Notes: generated by a model not told the origin, from the sequence alone. Shown: positions 1 to 8,746, counted from the first letter of the stretch. The stretch: 64,000 nucleotides of DNA from Actinomadura livida (GCF_014648675.1 NZ_BMRO01000001.1:696769-760768); one strand, 5' to 3'. Numbers and translations are program-made.

Positions 1-235
1 TCAGGAACGGCGCCTCGTCGGGGTGGGCCCTGAGCTGCTGCCAGCCGAGCCCGTCGACCAGCAGGACGCAGGCGCGCGGCAGCGCGGGCAGGTCCAGGAC
101 GTTGGCGGCGTCGGGGACGCCGAGCGCCGCCAGCACCGAGGACGGGAGATCGGCGAGGGCGCCCGCCCCGTACCGCGGGACGGGCGCCTCCCCGCTCGGC
201 TCGCTCGTCTCGGCCAGGCGGTTCGTTTCGGTCAC
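1..235 (-). CDS. Alkaline phosphatase superfamily phosphodiesterase, N-terminal part only
   Basis: Only the first 78 codons lie in the window; the gene continues past the left edge. The peptide contains LPRACVLLVDGLGW, the opening beta-strand with the metal-binding Asp of the alkaline phosphatase/nucleotide pyrophosphatase fold. GTG at 235 is preceded by GGAG seven bases upstream, which supports the start. It lies 38 bp downstream of the DUF5998 gene on the same strand and is probably co-transcribed with it. Substrate is unknown; secreted or cytosolic location cannot be judged from this fragment, but no signal peptide is seen at the N-terminus. Confidence 0.75.
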   Translation of the reverse strand, partial: MTETNRLAETSEPSGEAPVPRYGAGALADLPSSVLAALGVPDAANVLDLPALPRACVLLVDGLGWQQLRAHPDEAPFL

Positions 236-273
236 TCTCACGCTCCGGTCACGGGGGGTCGATCGGCTCGGGG

Positions 274-855
274 TCAGCTCGCGGTCGCGGCGGACAGCTC
301 CGCGGCGAACGCCAGCACCTGGCCGACCGCCTCGGCGCCGTCGGCCGCCTCGCTGACCCGCAGGGACAGGTCGTCGGCCGTGACGCTGCCGGTGTAGCCG
401 TGGTCGGCCTCGCAGTTCTCGTCGCCGCAGGTCGCGGGCTCGAGGTCGACGTGCGCGATGGCGCCCCAGCCGATGGTCAGCACGACCTCGGTGGGCGGCA
501 CCCCGGGCACGTACGACGCGGGGTCCGGGACGACCCGCGTCACCGCGACCGACTGGACGCGTTCCAGCTTGACGGCCTCGGTGGTCGTGGAGGCGTGCGG
601 CCTGGCCATGCCCTCGCCGGGCGGATGCTCGTCGGTGTGGCACACCAGCAGCCGGCTCGCCGACAGGACGAGCACGGTCACGTGGCGCCGCACCTCCATC
701 GCGGGGTCGAACGTCGCCTCATGGTGCACCACGTAGGCGACGACGGGCTCGTCCCCAACGGCCGACTCGACCGCGTCCGCGACCAGGGCCGGGTAGTAAC
801 CGCTGCGCTCGATCGCCGTGCGCAGACCGCTCACCGTCGCTCGGGTTTCCCTCAT
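274..855 (-). CDS. DUF5998 family protein
   Basis: 193-residue protein of an actinobacterial family with no known function. ATG 855 (MRETRATVSGLR) is chosen because an upstream in-frame ATG at 891 would add 12 residues unlike the family; a weak AGGATGGG precedes ATG 855. A Cys/His patch near residue 155 (CGDENCEADHG) could bind metal. There are no membrane segments or signal peptide. The family usually sits beside the nucleotide-pyrophosphatase-type gene found immediately downstream here, so a shared role is an inference from synteny. Confidence 0.85.
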   Translation of the reverse strand: MRETRATVSGLRTAIERSGYYPALVADAVESAVGDEPVVAYVVHHEATFDPAMEVRRHVTVLVLSASRLLVCHTDEHPPGEGMARPHASTTTEAVKLERVQSVAVTRVVPDPASYVPGVPPTEVVLTIGWGAIAHVDLEPATCGDENCEADHGYTGSVTADDLSLRVSEAADGAEAVGQVLAFAAELSAATAS

Positions 856-944
856 GGACCCATCCTGCCCTGTCCAGGGCCGGACGTGCACATGACTGAC
901 CGGAGCGCACGGTCATTCCCGCGATCAGGGGGTACGTGGTCGGT

Positions 945-1292
945 ATGGACGAGAAGCCGCTTCCCACTCCGAAGCCGGTCCCGCCCCCCACGCCGGACCC
1001 GGCGCCCGCCCCCGAGCCGCTGGTACCGCCCACCGAGCCGCCGCCCGGACCGTCCCCTGGCCCGCCGCCCAGCCCGCCGGGACCCGTCCCGCCGGGCCCG
1101 TCGCCCGAGCCGGTGCCTCCCGGGCCGCCGCCGGACCCCTCCCCGCCCGGACCGCCGCCCGACCCGAGCCCGCCCGCGCCCGACCCGGACCCGGTTCCGC
1201 CCGGGCCGGAACCCGACCCGGTCCCGCCGACCCCGGGCCCCCGCCCGCCGGGACCGCCCGGCCCGCCCGCGACGCCCCCGGGCGCCGGGTGA
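945..1292 (+). CDS. Proline-rich low-complexity hypothetical protein
   Basis: 115 codons. After MDEKPLPTPKPVP the product is almost entirely Pro, Gly, Asp, Glu and Ser in PPGPxP-type repeats, with no hydrophobic core, signal peptide or membrane segment. Third positions are mostly G/C and an AGGGGG lies 12 bp upstream of ATG 945, so translation is plausible, but composition alone could make a spurious open frame in such C-rich DNA. It is convergent with the acetyltransferase gene ending at 1306. No function can be assigned. Confidence 0.45.
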   Translation: MDEKPLPTPKPVPPPTPDPAPAPEPLVPPTEPPPGPSPGPPPSPPGPVPPGPSPEPVPPGPPPDPSPPGPPPDPSPPAPDPDPVPPGPEPDPVPPTPGPRPPGPPGPPATPPGAG

Positions 1293-1305
1293 CGGGTGAC
1301 AGAGA

Positions 1306-3771
1306 TCAGGTCAGGCGGCGCGGCTGCAGTTCAGGACGCGGCCCGAGCGGCCGGTCCAGGGTCAGCGTGACCTCGCGCACGGTGACGCCGGACGCGTCCG
1401 CCATCACCGGGTTGAGCTCCAGCCGCGCCACCTCGGGCAGGTCGTAGCCGAGGCGGGACGCGCGCAGCAGCAGCTCTTCCAGGGCCTTCAGGTTCACCCG
1501 CTTCGCGCCGCGGTGGCCGAGCAGGAGCGGCGCGGTCCGGATGGCGCGGATCATCTCCGCCGCGTCCACGTCCGCGAGCGGCGACAGCCGGTAGGCGCGG
1601 TCGTCCAGCAGGGCGGCGGTCTCGTCGGCGATGCCGAAGGAGACCAGCGCGCCGAACGAGGGGTCCTCCCTGATCACGATGCGGGTCGGCACAGCGTGCG
1701 CGTCCCCTGGCGGCAGCGGCTCGTCGCCGACCTCGATGCCGTAGCAGGACAGCAGCTCCGCCGCATCCTTCGGCACGAGCTCCACCGGGCCGCCGCCGCC
1801 CGCGGCGAGCCTGCCGGCGACCAGCGCCCGCGCCCGGTCGCGGTCCACGTCCTCGAAGTTCGGCGTGGTGCCCGCGGGACGCTTGCGCCACTGCGCGTAG
1901 CGGATCACGTACGCCATCGCCCGGACGGCGTCCTCAGGCGAGGGGTAGGACGGCACCGAGCCCTCCGCGGCCATCCCGTCCGGGCCGGCCACGCGCAGGT
2001 CGGCGGGCATGCCCTCGGTGCCGAGGTAGGTCGCCGCGATGGGTTTCTCCGCCTCCGCGGCGAGCCGGAGGATCTTCTCGGGGACGCGGACGTCGAACCC
2101 GCCGATCGTCGGTGGCGTGAACAGCGCCACCACCGCGTCGACGGTGTCGTCGGCCAGCGCCGCGGCGAGGGCCGCCTCGTAGTCGTCGGCGTCCGCCCGC
2201 GGGCCGAGGTCGATGCGGGGCCGGACGTCCAGGCCCAGCGCGACCGCCTCGTCCTGCGCCAGCAGCCCCAGCGAGTTCGAGTTGTCGATGATCGCGACGC
2301 GGTCGCCGGCCGGGAGCGGCTGGTAGGCCAGCAGCTGCGCCACGTCGAACAGCTCCGAGAGGTCCTCCACGCGGATCACGCCCGCCTGCTCGAACAGCGC
2401 GCTGACCGCGTGGTCGGGCAGGGTCAGCGCGCGCGCCGCGTGCCCGATCGGGACGCCCTGCGTGCTGCGGCCGCTCTTGACGGCCACGATCGGCTTGCGC
2501 CGGCCGAGCCTGCGCGCCAGCCGCGCGAACTTGCGCGGGTTGCCCAGCGACTCCAGGTACAGCAGGACGGCCTTGGTCGCCGGGTCCTCCTCCCAGTACT
2601 GCAGGAGGTCGTTGCCCGAGACGTCCCCCCGGTTCCCGGCGGAGACGAACGTGGACAGGCCGAGGCCGCGCTCCGCCGTCCGCTGCAGAATGGCGATGCC
2701 GAGCGCACCGGACTGGGAGAAGAACCCCACCGGACCCCGTCCCGGCATCGTCGGCGCCAGGGTCGCGTTGAGCCGCACCTCTGGGTCGGTGTTGGCGATG
2801 CCCAGGCAGTTGGGTCCGACGACGCGCATTCCGTAGGCCCTCGCCAGCCGGACCAGCTCCTCCTGCCTGGCGCGTCCCTCCTCGCCGATCTCTCCGAAAC
2901 CGGACGACACGACGATCAGGCCCCGCACGCCCTTGCTCGCGCACTGCTGCACGACCTCGTGGACGGCGTCGGCCCGGACGGCGACGACAGCGAGGTCCAC
3001 GTCGTCCGGGATCTCCAGGACGGACGCGTAGGCCCGCACCCCCGCCACGGCGACCGCCGTCGGGTGCACCGGGTACACCGGCCCGGTGAAGTCGCCGGCC
3101 AGCAGGTTGCGCAACACGGTCTGGCCGACGCTGTGCTCGGCCCGGCTCGCGCCGACCACCGCCACCGACCTCGGGAACAGCAGCCGCTGGATCGACCGCG
3201 ACTCGGCCCGGTGCTCGCGGGCCGTCATGACCTCCAGCGACGTCTCGGTGGGCTCCAGGTCGAGGACGAGCTCGATCACGCCCTCCTCGAACCGCTGCTC
3301 CGCCCGGTACCCGGCCTCGCGGAACACCCGCGTCATCCGCCGGTTCTCGGGCAGGACGCTCGCCACGAACCGGCGCAGGCCCCGTTCCCGCGCCGCCGCC
3401 GCGATGTGCTCCAGCAGCACCGGCCCGAGGCCGCGGCCCTGGTGCGCGTCCTCCACGAGGAACGCGACCTCGGCCGTCTCCGGCCGGTCGGGCAGCCGGT
3501 CGTAGCGGACGACCGCCACCATCTCCTCGCCGATCGTGGCGATCAGCGCGGCCCGCAGGTCGTGGTCGACGGTCGTGAAGTGCTCGACGTCACGGTCCGA
3601 CAGGTGGGGCCGCGGCGAGAAGAACCGGTAGTAGATCGACTCCGGGGACAGCCGCCCGTGGAACTCGCGCAGGATCTCGCCGTCGCCGGGCCGGATGGGA
3701 CGCAGATGAGCCGTCCCGCCGTCGCTCAGGACGACGTCGGCCTCCCAATGATCCGGATAACCCTCGGTCAC
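1306..3771 (-). CDS. GNAT acetyltransferase / acyl-CoA synthetase-like fusion (Pat-type)
   Basis: 821 residues. An N-terminal GNAT domain (about 15-180, acetyl-CoA loop QGRGLG at 111-116) is fused to a CoA-binding Rossmann domain (about 195-320, SVAVVGASR), flavodoxin-like succinyl-CoA-ligase domains (about 340-610; candidate catalytic His in GHAA at 444) and an ATP-grasp remnant. Known relatives are actinobacterial Pat-type protein lysine acetyltransferases that regulate acyl-CoA synthetases. GTG 3771 was chosen because upstream sequence in the open frame is not protein-like and the GNAT fold begins directly after it. Oddity: the ATP-grasp region jumps from SCYGIEV to EDPSFGALVSFG with only about 24 residues between, lacking the usual Lys-containing nucleotide-binding strand. 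Divergent from the pfkB-family gene. Confidence 0.85.
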   Translation of the reverse strand: MTEGYPDHWEADVVLSDGGTAHLRPIRPGDGEILREFHGRLSPESIYYRFFSPRPHLSDRDVEHFTTVDHDLRAALIATIGEEMVAVVRYDRLPDRPETAEVAFLVEDAHQGRGLGPVLLEHIAAAARERGLRRFVASVLPENRRMTRVFREAGYRAEQRFEEGVIELVLDLEPTETSLEVMTAREHRAESRSIQRLLFPRSVAVVGASRAEHSVGQTVLRNLLAGDFTGPVYPVHPTAVAVAGVRAYASVLEIPDDVDLAVVAVRADAVHEVVQQCASKGVRGLIVVSSGFGEIGEEGRARQEELVRLARAYGMRVVGPNCLGIANTDPEVRLNATLAPTMPGRGPVGFFSQSGALGIAILQRTAERGLGLSTFVSAGNRGDVSGNDLLQYWEEDPATKAVLLYLESLGNPRKFARLARRLGRRKPIVAVKSGRSTQGVPIGHAARALTLPDHAVSALFEQAGVIRVEDLSELFDVAQLLAYQPLPAGDRVAIIDNSNSLGLLAQDEAVALGLDVRPRIDLGPRADADDYEAALAAALADDTVDAVVALFTPPTIGGFDVRVPEKILRLAAEAEKPIAATYLGTEGMPADLRVAGPDGMAAEGSVPSYPSPEDAVRAMAYVIRYAQWRKRPAGTTPNFEDVDRDRARALVAGRLAAGGGGPVELVPKDAAELLSCYGIEVGDEPLPPGDAHAVPTRIVIREDPSFGALVSFGIADETAALLDDRAYRLSPLADVDAAEMIRAIRTAPLLLGHRGAKRVNLKALEELLLRASRLGYDLPEVARLELNPVMADASGVTVREVTLTLDRPLGPRPELQPRRLT

Positions 3772-3940
3772 GTACCCGAGGGTAAGGCACGGGCGCCCGG
3801 ATGCCCGCGCCACGAAAATCCCGTCCTTCCTGGCTTTCGCTGCGCGTTCGAGACCTAATCGGGGCCCCGAAGCTGTTACGGTCGTCCACACGCCCTGAAT
3901 TGCCGCTCGCGCGGGCCGTGTTGATCGAGGTGATGACTCC

Positions 3941-4864
3941 ATGACGCGCGTGGTCGTGGTCGGCGATCTGATGACAGACACCGTGGCGCGTGCCGCGTTC
4001 CCCTTGGCAAAGGGGAGCGACACGCCCGCCGCCGTGACGACCCACGGGGGCGGCTCGGGCGCCAACGTGGCGGCATGGCTCGCCGTGGAGGGGATCGACG
4101 TCGCCTTCGTCGGCCGCCGCGGATCGGATATCGCCGGACGTAACCGGGACATGGAACTGATGGGGTACGGCGTCGACGCCCGCCTCGTCATGGACGGGGA
4201 GCGCCCCACCGGAACCTGTGTGGTGATGGTCACCCACAAAGGCGACCGGACGATGCTCTCCGACCCCGGCGCCAACGGCGCCCTCCTCCCCGAGGACATC
4301 GAGCGCTGCAAGGACCTCTTCACGCAGGGCACCCACCTGCACCTCTCCGGCTACTCCCTGATCAACGAGGGCTCCCGGAAGGCCGCCATCCACACCCTGG
4401 ACCTGGCTCGCAAAGCGCAGATGTCGGTCTCGGTGGACGGCGGCTCCTCCTCCCCCCTCAAGCGGATGGGCGCCGAGCCCTTCCTGGAGTGGACGCAGGG
4501 CGCCCGCCTCCTGGTCGTCAACGCCAAGGAGGCCGAGATCCTCACCGGCCGCGACAACCCCGAGCAGGCCGCCAAGGTGCTCACCGCCTGGTACCCGCAG
4601 GTCGTCATCAAGACCGGCGAGGACGGCGCGCTCTGGTACACCAACGGCCGCCCCGAGCCCGTCACCGTCGGCGCCGAACCCATCGACAAGATCGTCGATG
4701 GCACCGGCGCCGGTGACGCCTTCGTCGCGGGCTTCCTCCCGCCGTGGCTGGACGGAAAGCAGCCAGCCGACGCGCTGACCGCCGGCTGCCGGCTCAGCGC
4801 CCAGGCCATGAAGCACCTGGGCGCCCGTCCGACCCTCGACGTGGTCGACAACCAGATCAACTGA
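3941..4864 (+). CDS. PfkB family carbohydrate kinase
   Basis: 307 residues, the normal ribokinase-family length. The N-terminal substrate signature GGGSGANVAAWLA (about 36-48) and the C-terminal PfkB signature DGTGAGDAF, whose Asp is the catalytic base, are intact. The enzyme should phosphorylate a sugar or nucleoside with ATP in the cytosol; the exact substrate is not determinable. ATG 3941 has GAGGTGA upstream at good spacing. Transcribed divergently from the acetyltransferase gene and followed by a strong hairpin at 4871-4895, so it looks monocistronic. Confidence 0.92.
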   Translation: MTRVVVVGDLMTDTVARAAFPLAKGSDTPAAVTTHGGGSGANVAAWLAVEGIDVAFVGRRGSDIAGRNRDMELMGYGVDARLVMDGERPTGTCVVMVTHKGDRTMLSDPGANGALLPEDIERCKDLFTQGTHLHLSGYSLINEGSRKAAIHTLDLARKAQMSVSVDGGSSSPLKRMGAEPFLEWTQGARLLVVNAKEAEILTGRDNPEQAAKVLTAWYPQVVIKTGEDGALWYTNGRPEPVTVGAEPIDKIVDGTGAGDAFVAGFLPPWLDGKQPADALTAGCRLSAQAMKHLGARPTLDVVDNQIN

Positions 4865-4870
4865 CGCGCC

Positions 4871-4895
4871 CCCCAGCCCGAACCGCGGGCTGGGG
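4871..4895 (+). terminator. Hairpin terminator of the pfkB-family gene
   Basis: A perfect 10-bp stem (CCCCAGCCCG at 4871-4880 with its complement at 4886-4895) and a 5-nt loop begin seven bases after the stop codon. No T-run follows, as is common in actinomycetes. Confidence 0.75.
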
Positions 4896-5064
4896 ATTAG
4901 GCCGATGGAGCCCCGTCCGGAACGCCGCATCCGCCGCTTCCTGCATCAACGGGGATCGCCGCGGCGGACCGCGGGCTCACCCTCCGGACATAGTTCGTGT
5001 CTCCGCCCGCACGGCGGCAGTCACGTCGTCAACTCCGTCGCCGGCCTCATCGACCTGGTCACGG

Positions 5065-6102
5065 TCAGGCGACGGGAGTGTAGGTGCGGACGTCTTCCTT
5101 CACGGCCGCCCAGAGGCGGTTCAGCGGGTGGCCGGCGTCGTAGCGTTCGAGGTCGGCGCGACGGACGAAGGCGCCGGTCATCAGCTCGGCCTTCGGCTCC
5201 AGGTCGTCGCGCAGCTTGATGGCGCGGAGCGGGACGGTGTCCGGGTCGTCCTGGGCGGCCATGCCGCGGCCGATCGAACCGGTGACGATCATGCAGCCGC
5301 GGACGAAGCCGGAGCGCAGCAGGGACAGGCCGTAGTGCACGTCGTCGATGTCGGCGACGACGGTGAGGCGCTCGCGGAAGTTCTGCCCGTACCAGGTGGC
5401 CAGCAGGTCGGCGACGAGGCCCGCGGGCGGCACCACGAGCGGGACGCCGGGGAGCCGGCTCGTCTCGACCGGCGCGTCCGGCAGCTCGGACACCGGCAGG
5501 TTGGTGAGCAGCAGCGCCTGCCCCCGGGCGTACTCGACGACCTCGTACTCCCGGAAGCGCTGATCCCCCTCCGGCGTGCTGACGATGCTGCCGCAGATGA
5601 GGTCGACCTGACGGGTCTCCAGCCGCGACCAGAGGTCCTTCGTGCGGACGTGGGCGACCTTGAACTCGACCTCGCGCTGCCGGAACTCCTCCGACACGCG
5701 GTTCCAGGCCCGCGAGACGATCGGGAGCGTGAACTCGGTCGTGCCGACGGTGAGCATCCTGCCGAGGCGGCGCCGGCTCCAGTGAATGGACTCCAGCCAT
5801 TTCCCGAACGTCGTCCGCGCCAGTTCGACAGTGGTCTCGCCGGTCGGGGTGAACAGGAAATCCTTGCCGCGCCCCTGCCTGACGGTCAGGACCTCGCCGC
5901 AGAGCGTCTGGCTGTTGCGGTTGAGCGTGTCCAGCTGCTTCTGGACGCTGGACTGCTCGCGGCCGAGGACGCGGGCGGCCCGCAGCGCGGACCCCGTCTC
6001 GTGCACGACCAGGAGCGTCCGCAACTGGTCGAACGTCATGTCCAGCAGCCCGGACGGGCATTCGAGGAGCGCGTCGTAGGTCGGTGACACGGGCAGCGAC
6101 AT
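5065..6102 (-). CDS. LysR-type transcriptional regulator
   Basis: 345 residues. An N-terminal winged-helix region (TFDQLRTLLVVHETGSALRA, about 22-41, followed by ARVLGREQSSVQKQL) is typical of LysR DNA-binding domains, followed by a periplasmic-binding-protein-like effector domain. The wing segment is longer than usual (RQGRGKDFLFTPTG). ATG 6102 is chosen over ATG 6201 because a good sigma70-type promoter lies at 6177-6205, between the two, which would exclude the longer form. Neighbours are not obvious targets. Palindromes overlapping the promoter suggest autoregulation. Effector and regulon are unknown. Confidence 0.85.
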   Translation of the reverse strand: MSLPVSPTYDALLECPSGLLDMTFDQLRTLLVVHETGSALRAARVLGREQSSVQKQLDTLNRNSQTLCGEVLTVRQGRGKDFLFTPTGETTVELARTTFGKWLESIHWSRRRLGRMLTVGTTEFTLPIVSRAWNRVSEEFRQREVEFKVAHVRTKDLWSRLETRQVDLICGSIVSTPEGDQRFREYEVVEYARGQALLLTNLPVSELPDAPVETSRLPGVPLVVPPAGLVADLLATWYGQNFRERLTVVADIDDVHYGLSLLRSGFVRGCMIVTGSIGRGMAAQDDPDTVPLRAIKLRDDLEPKAELMTGAFVRRADLERYDAGHPLNRLWAAVKEDVRTYTPVA

Positions 6103-6150
6103 TACTACCTGTTCCCTTGACCCCGCCGAAATGGCCGATTGGCCAGCTGG

Positions 6151-6174
6151 GCGGGAAATGATGACATTTCCCGC
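6151..6174. promoter_or_regulatory. Perfect 10-bp inverted repeat upstream of the LysR gene
   Basis: Arms GCGGGAAATG (6151-6160) and its exact complement (6165-6174) are separated by ATGA. The repeat covers the expected transcription start region of the promoter at 6177-6205, so it could be an operator or a 5'-UTR hairpin. Confidence 0.6.
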
Positions 6175-6176
6175 TG

Positions 6177-6205
6177 AACTTATCTCAAGATGTTCTTGCA
6201 ATCAA
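6177..6205 (-). promoter_or_regulatory. Promoter of the LysR-type regulator gene
   Basis: On the minus strand TTGATT (6205-6200) and TAAGTT (6182-6177) are separated by 17 bp, close to the sigma70/HrdB consensus. The spacer itself contains a palindrome, CAAGA-ACA-TCTTG (6186-6198), well placed for regulator binding. Local base composition is much more AT-rich than the surroundings. Confidence 0.7.
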
Positions 6206-6401
6206 CTGGACAGGGTTTTCTAACCTCTAGAACACTTTCCCTGGGCATGCCACTCCCCGCCGCCGTCATCCGTCCCATCCAGGACGGCGGCGCTCCCGGG
6301 CGCGCCCCGGCGGTGCCGGCCGCCGGGGCCGCCGCCCCGGCGCCCACGACTCCCGTTCGCCGCGGCCCTTCTCCGCCGCGGCGCCGGGGCCGGACGCCGG
6401 T

Positions 6402-6470
6402 CCGTGCGCGGGGCCGCGCGCACGGCCCGGCCCGATCGTCCCGCCCGCGCCCACGGGGGCGCGCGGGCGG
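6402..6470 (-). terminator. Tandem GC hairpins downstream of recQ
   Basis: Two perfect stems follow the recQ stop codon: a 10-bp stem (6441-6450 with 6461-6470, 10-nt loop) and a 9-bp stem (6402-6410 with 6417-6425, 6-nt loop). No T-run is present. They lie in the 406-bp gap 6103-6508, whose remaining GC-rich part (6220-6400) shows no gene I can support. Confidence 0.5.
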
Positions 6471-6508
6471 CGATGACCACCCGGGCCCGGCTCTGGCGTC
6501 GGCTTGGG

Positions 6509-8596
6509 TCAGTTTGGGGTGGCGAGGGTTAGGGGGAGGATTTGGGCGGCGCCGGATTCCTTCAGTAGGTGGGTGGCTACGGTCATCGTCCAGCCGGTTT
6601 CTATGCGGTCGTCCACCAGGAGGATGGGGCCCGGTGTGGCCGCTAGGGCCTCGGACAGGTCGGTGGGGACGGCCAGGGAGTGCCAGACGGAGCGGAGGCG
6701 CTGGGCGCTGTTGTGGCGGCGCGGGATCGGGTCGCCGAGCGGGGTCAGGCCGCCCAGGTAGGGCAGGCGGCCGATCTCGGCGATCCGGTGGCCGAACGTG
6801 CCGACCAGGCGCGGGCGGGAGCGGGAACCGATGGTGACGACGCCGGTCGGGCGGGCTGGCCAGTCCCAGGCGGCGAGCACCTTGACGACGGCGTTCACCA
6901 GGTCGTCGGGGACGTCGGTGTCGCCGCCGGCGAACAGGTCGCGGAGGCGGTTGCCCCAGCCGATGTCGGTGAGGCGTCCCAGAGCGCGGCCCGTCTCGGC
7001 TTGGAGTTTGATGCGGCCGGAGACGCCCAGGTCGTCCTTGACGCCGGTCGGCCACATGCGGCGGGGCGGCACGTCCACGCCGGGGCGGTGGAGGCGGTCG
7101 CGGGCCTGGGTGGCGCCCTCTGGGGTGACGTCGGCCGGCCAGTGGCGGCCCGTGCAGTTGTCGCAGCGGCCGCAGGGGGCGGCGGCGGGGTCGTCCAACT
7201 GGCGGCGGAGGTACTCCTCCCGGCAGGTTGAGGTCGAGATGTAGTCGAGCATGGCCTGCTGCTCGCGGCGGCGCGCGGCGGTGACCCGCTCGTAGCGTTC
7301 GCGGTCGTAGGCCCAAGGCTCACCCGTGGACGTCCAGCCGCCCTTCACGCGGCGGACCGCGCCGTCCACGTCGAGGACCTTGAGCATCATCTCGAGGCGG
7401 GCCCGGTTGAGGTCGACCTGCGGTTCGAGGGCGCCGGTGGACAGCGGGCGCCCGGCTGCCTCCAGGACGCTGAGGGTGTCGCGGACGACGGGTTCGGGCG
7501 GGAACGCGAGGCTGGCGAAGTAGGCCCAGATGTCGCGGTCCTCCCGGCCGGGGAGGAGGATGACCTCGGCGCGGTCGACGCCGCGGCCGGCGCGCCCGAT
7601 CTGCTGGTAGTAGGCGACCGGGGACTGCGGGGCGCCCACGTGGACGATGAACCCGAGGTCGGGCTTGTCGTAGCCCATGCCGAGTGCGCTGGTGGCGATG
7701 AGGGCCTTGAGCTTGTTCTCCTGCAGGTCCTGCTCGGCCTGGAGCCGCTCGGCCTGCTCGGTCTGGCCGGAGTAGGCGGCCACCTCGTAGCCGCGGTCGC
7801 GCAGGTAGCCGGTGATCTCGTGGGCGGCGGCGACGGTGAGCGTGTAGATGATCCCCGAGCCCGGGAGGTCGGCGAGGTGCTCGCCGAGCCAGGCGATGCG
7901 CTGCTCCGCGGTGGGCAGGGCGACGACGGCGAGGTGGAGCGAGTCGCGTTCGAGCGCTCCGCGCAGGACGAGGGCGTCGTCGCCGGCGAGCTGCTCGGCG
8001 ACGTCCTGGGTGACGCGGGCGTTGGCGGTCGCGGTGGTGGCGAGCACCGGGATGCCGGGCGGCAGCTCGGCCAGCAGGGTGCGCAGCCGGCGGTAGTCGG
8101 GCCGGAAGTCGTGCCCCCAGTCGGAGATGCAGTGCGCCTCGTCGACGACGACCAGCCCGGCCCCGGCGGCGAGCTTCGGCAGGACGAGGTCGCGGAAGTC
8201 GGGGTTGTTGAGCCGCTCGGGGCTGACGAGCAGGACGTCGACCTCCCCTGCCTCGACCTCGGCGAAGACCTGCTCCCAGTCGCCCGTGTTGGACGAGTTG
8301 ATCGTGCGGGCGTTGATCCCGGCGCGGACCGCGGCCTCGATCTGGTTGCGCATCAGCGCCAGCAGCGGCGAGACGATCACCGTGGGGCCCGCGCCGCGCT
8401 CGCGGAGCAGCCGGGTGGCCACGAAGTACACGGCGGACTTGCCCCAGCCCGTGCGCTGGACGACCAGGGCCCGGCGCCGCTCGACGACGAGGGCGCTGAT
8501 CGCCGTCCACTGGTCGTCGCGAAGCCGCGCGTGCTCGCCCGCGAGGGCGCGCAGGCAGCGTTCGGCCTCGTCCCGGAGTCCGTCTGGAGTGCTCAT
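6509..8596 (-). CDS. recQ: RecQ-family ATP-dependent DNA helicase with C-terminal phosphoribosyltransferase-like domain
   Basis: 695 residues. Walker A QRTGWGKS (48-55) is unusual in Trp for the typical Gly/Ser. DEAH box VVDEAHCISDWGHDFRPDY (about 150-168), TATA motif III and a RecQ-type zinc cluster (CREEYLRRQL then CGRCDNC) are present. The helicase unwinds DNA 3'-5' in recombination and repair. Instead of an HRDC domain the last 150 or so residues end in PILLVDDRIETGWTMT, matching the PRPP-binding loop of type I phosphoribosyltransferases. ATG 8596 has AAGGA three bases upstream and removes 37 non-homologous residues from the longest open frame. Divergent from the ThrE-type exporter gene. 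Confidence 0.9.
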   Translation of the reverse strand: MSTPDGLRDEAERCLRALAGEHARLRDDQWTAISALVVERRRALVVQRTGWGKSAVYFVATRLLRERGAGPTVIVSPLLALMRNQIEAAVRAGINARTINSSNTGDWEQVFAEVEAGEVDVLLVSPERLNNPDFRDLVLPKLAAGAGLVVVDEAHCISDWGHDFRPDYRRLRTLLAELPPGIPVLATTATANARVTQDVAEQLAGDDALVLRGALERDSLHLAVVALPTAEQRIAWLGEHLADLPGSGIIYTLTVAAAHEITGYLRDRGYEVAAYSGQTEQAERLQAEQDLQENKLKALIATSALGMGYDKPDLGFIVHVGAPQSPVAYYQQIGRAGRGVDRAEVILLPGREDRDIWAYFASLAFPPEPVVRDTLSVLEAAGRPLSTGALEPQVDLNRARLEMMLKVLDVDGAVRRVKGGWTSTGEPWAYDRERYERVTAARRREQQAMLDYISTSTCREEYLRRQLDDPAAAPCGRCDNCTGRHWPADVTPEGATQARDRLHRPGVDVPPRRMWPTGVKDDLGVSGRIKLQAETGRALGRLTDIGWGNRLRDLFAGGDTDVPDDLVNAVVKVLAAWDWPARPTGVVTIGSRSRPRLVGTFGHRIAEIGRLPYLGGLTPLGDPIPRRHNSAQRLRSVWHSLAVPTDLSEALAATPGPILLVDDRIETGWTMTVATHLLKESGAAQILPLTLATPN

Positions 8597-8746
8597 GCGT
8601 CCTTGGTACCAGCGGCCCGGAAGAGGTCGCACCAGAATCACGCTCTGTGGAAAACGCGGGCGGGGGTGCCCGGGACTCCGGGCGCCGGGCCGGGGGTAGC
8701 CTGCCAATCAAGATCGGTTCTCACTGCGGAAGGACGTCTCGGGGGA

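Noticed and set aside
1513..3858. Long rightward open frame antisense to the acetyltransferase gene
   Set aside because: Its protein has Arg/His/Gly/Val-rich shadow composition without motifs, while the minus strand encodes clear GNAT and CoA-binding domains.
6190..6480. Open frames in the GC-rich gap between the LysR gene and recQ
   Set aside because: All are Pro/Arg/Ala-rich in several frames at once, as expected of GC-rich hairpin DNA.
7640..8746. N-terminal extension of the ThrE-type gene through the recQ region
   Set aside because: The extension is antisense to RecQ catalytic motifs; ThrE homology begins only near 8747.
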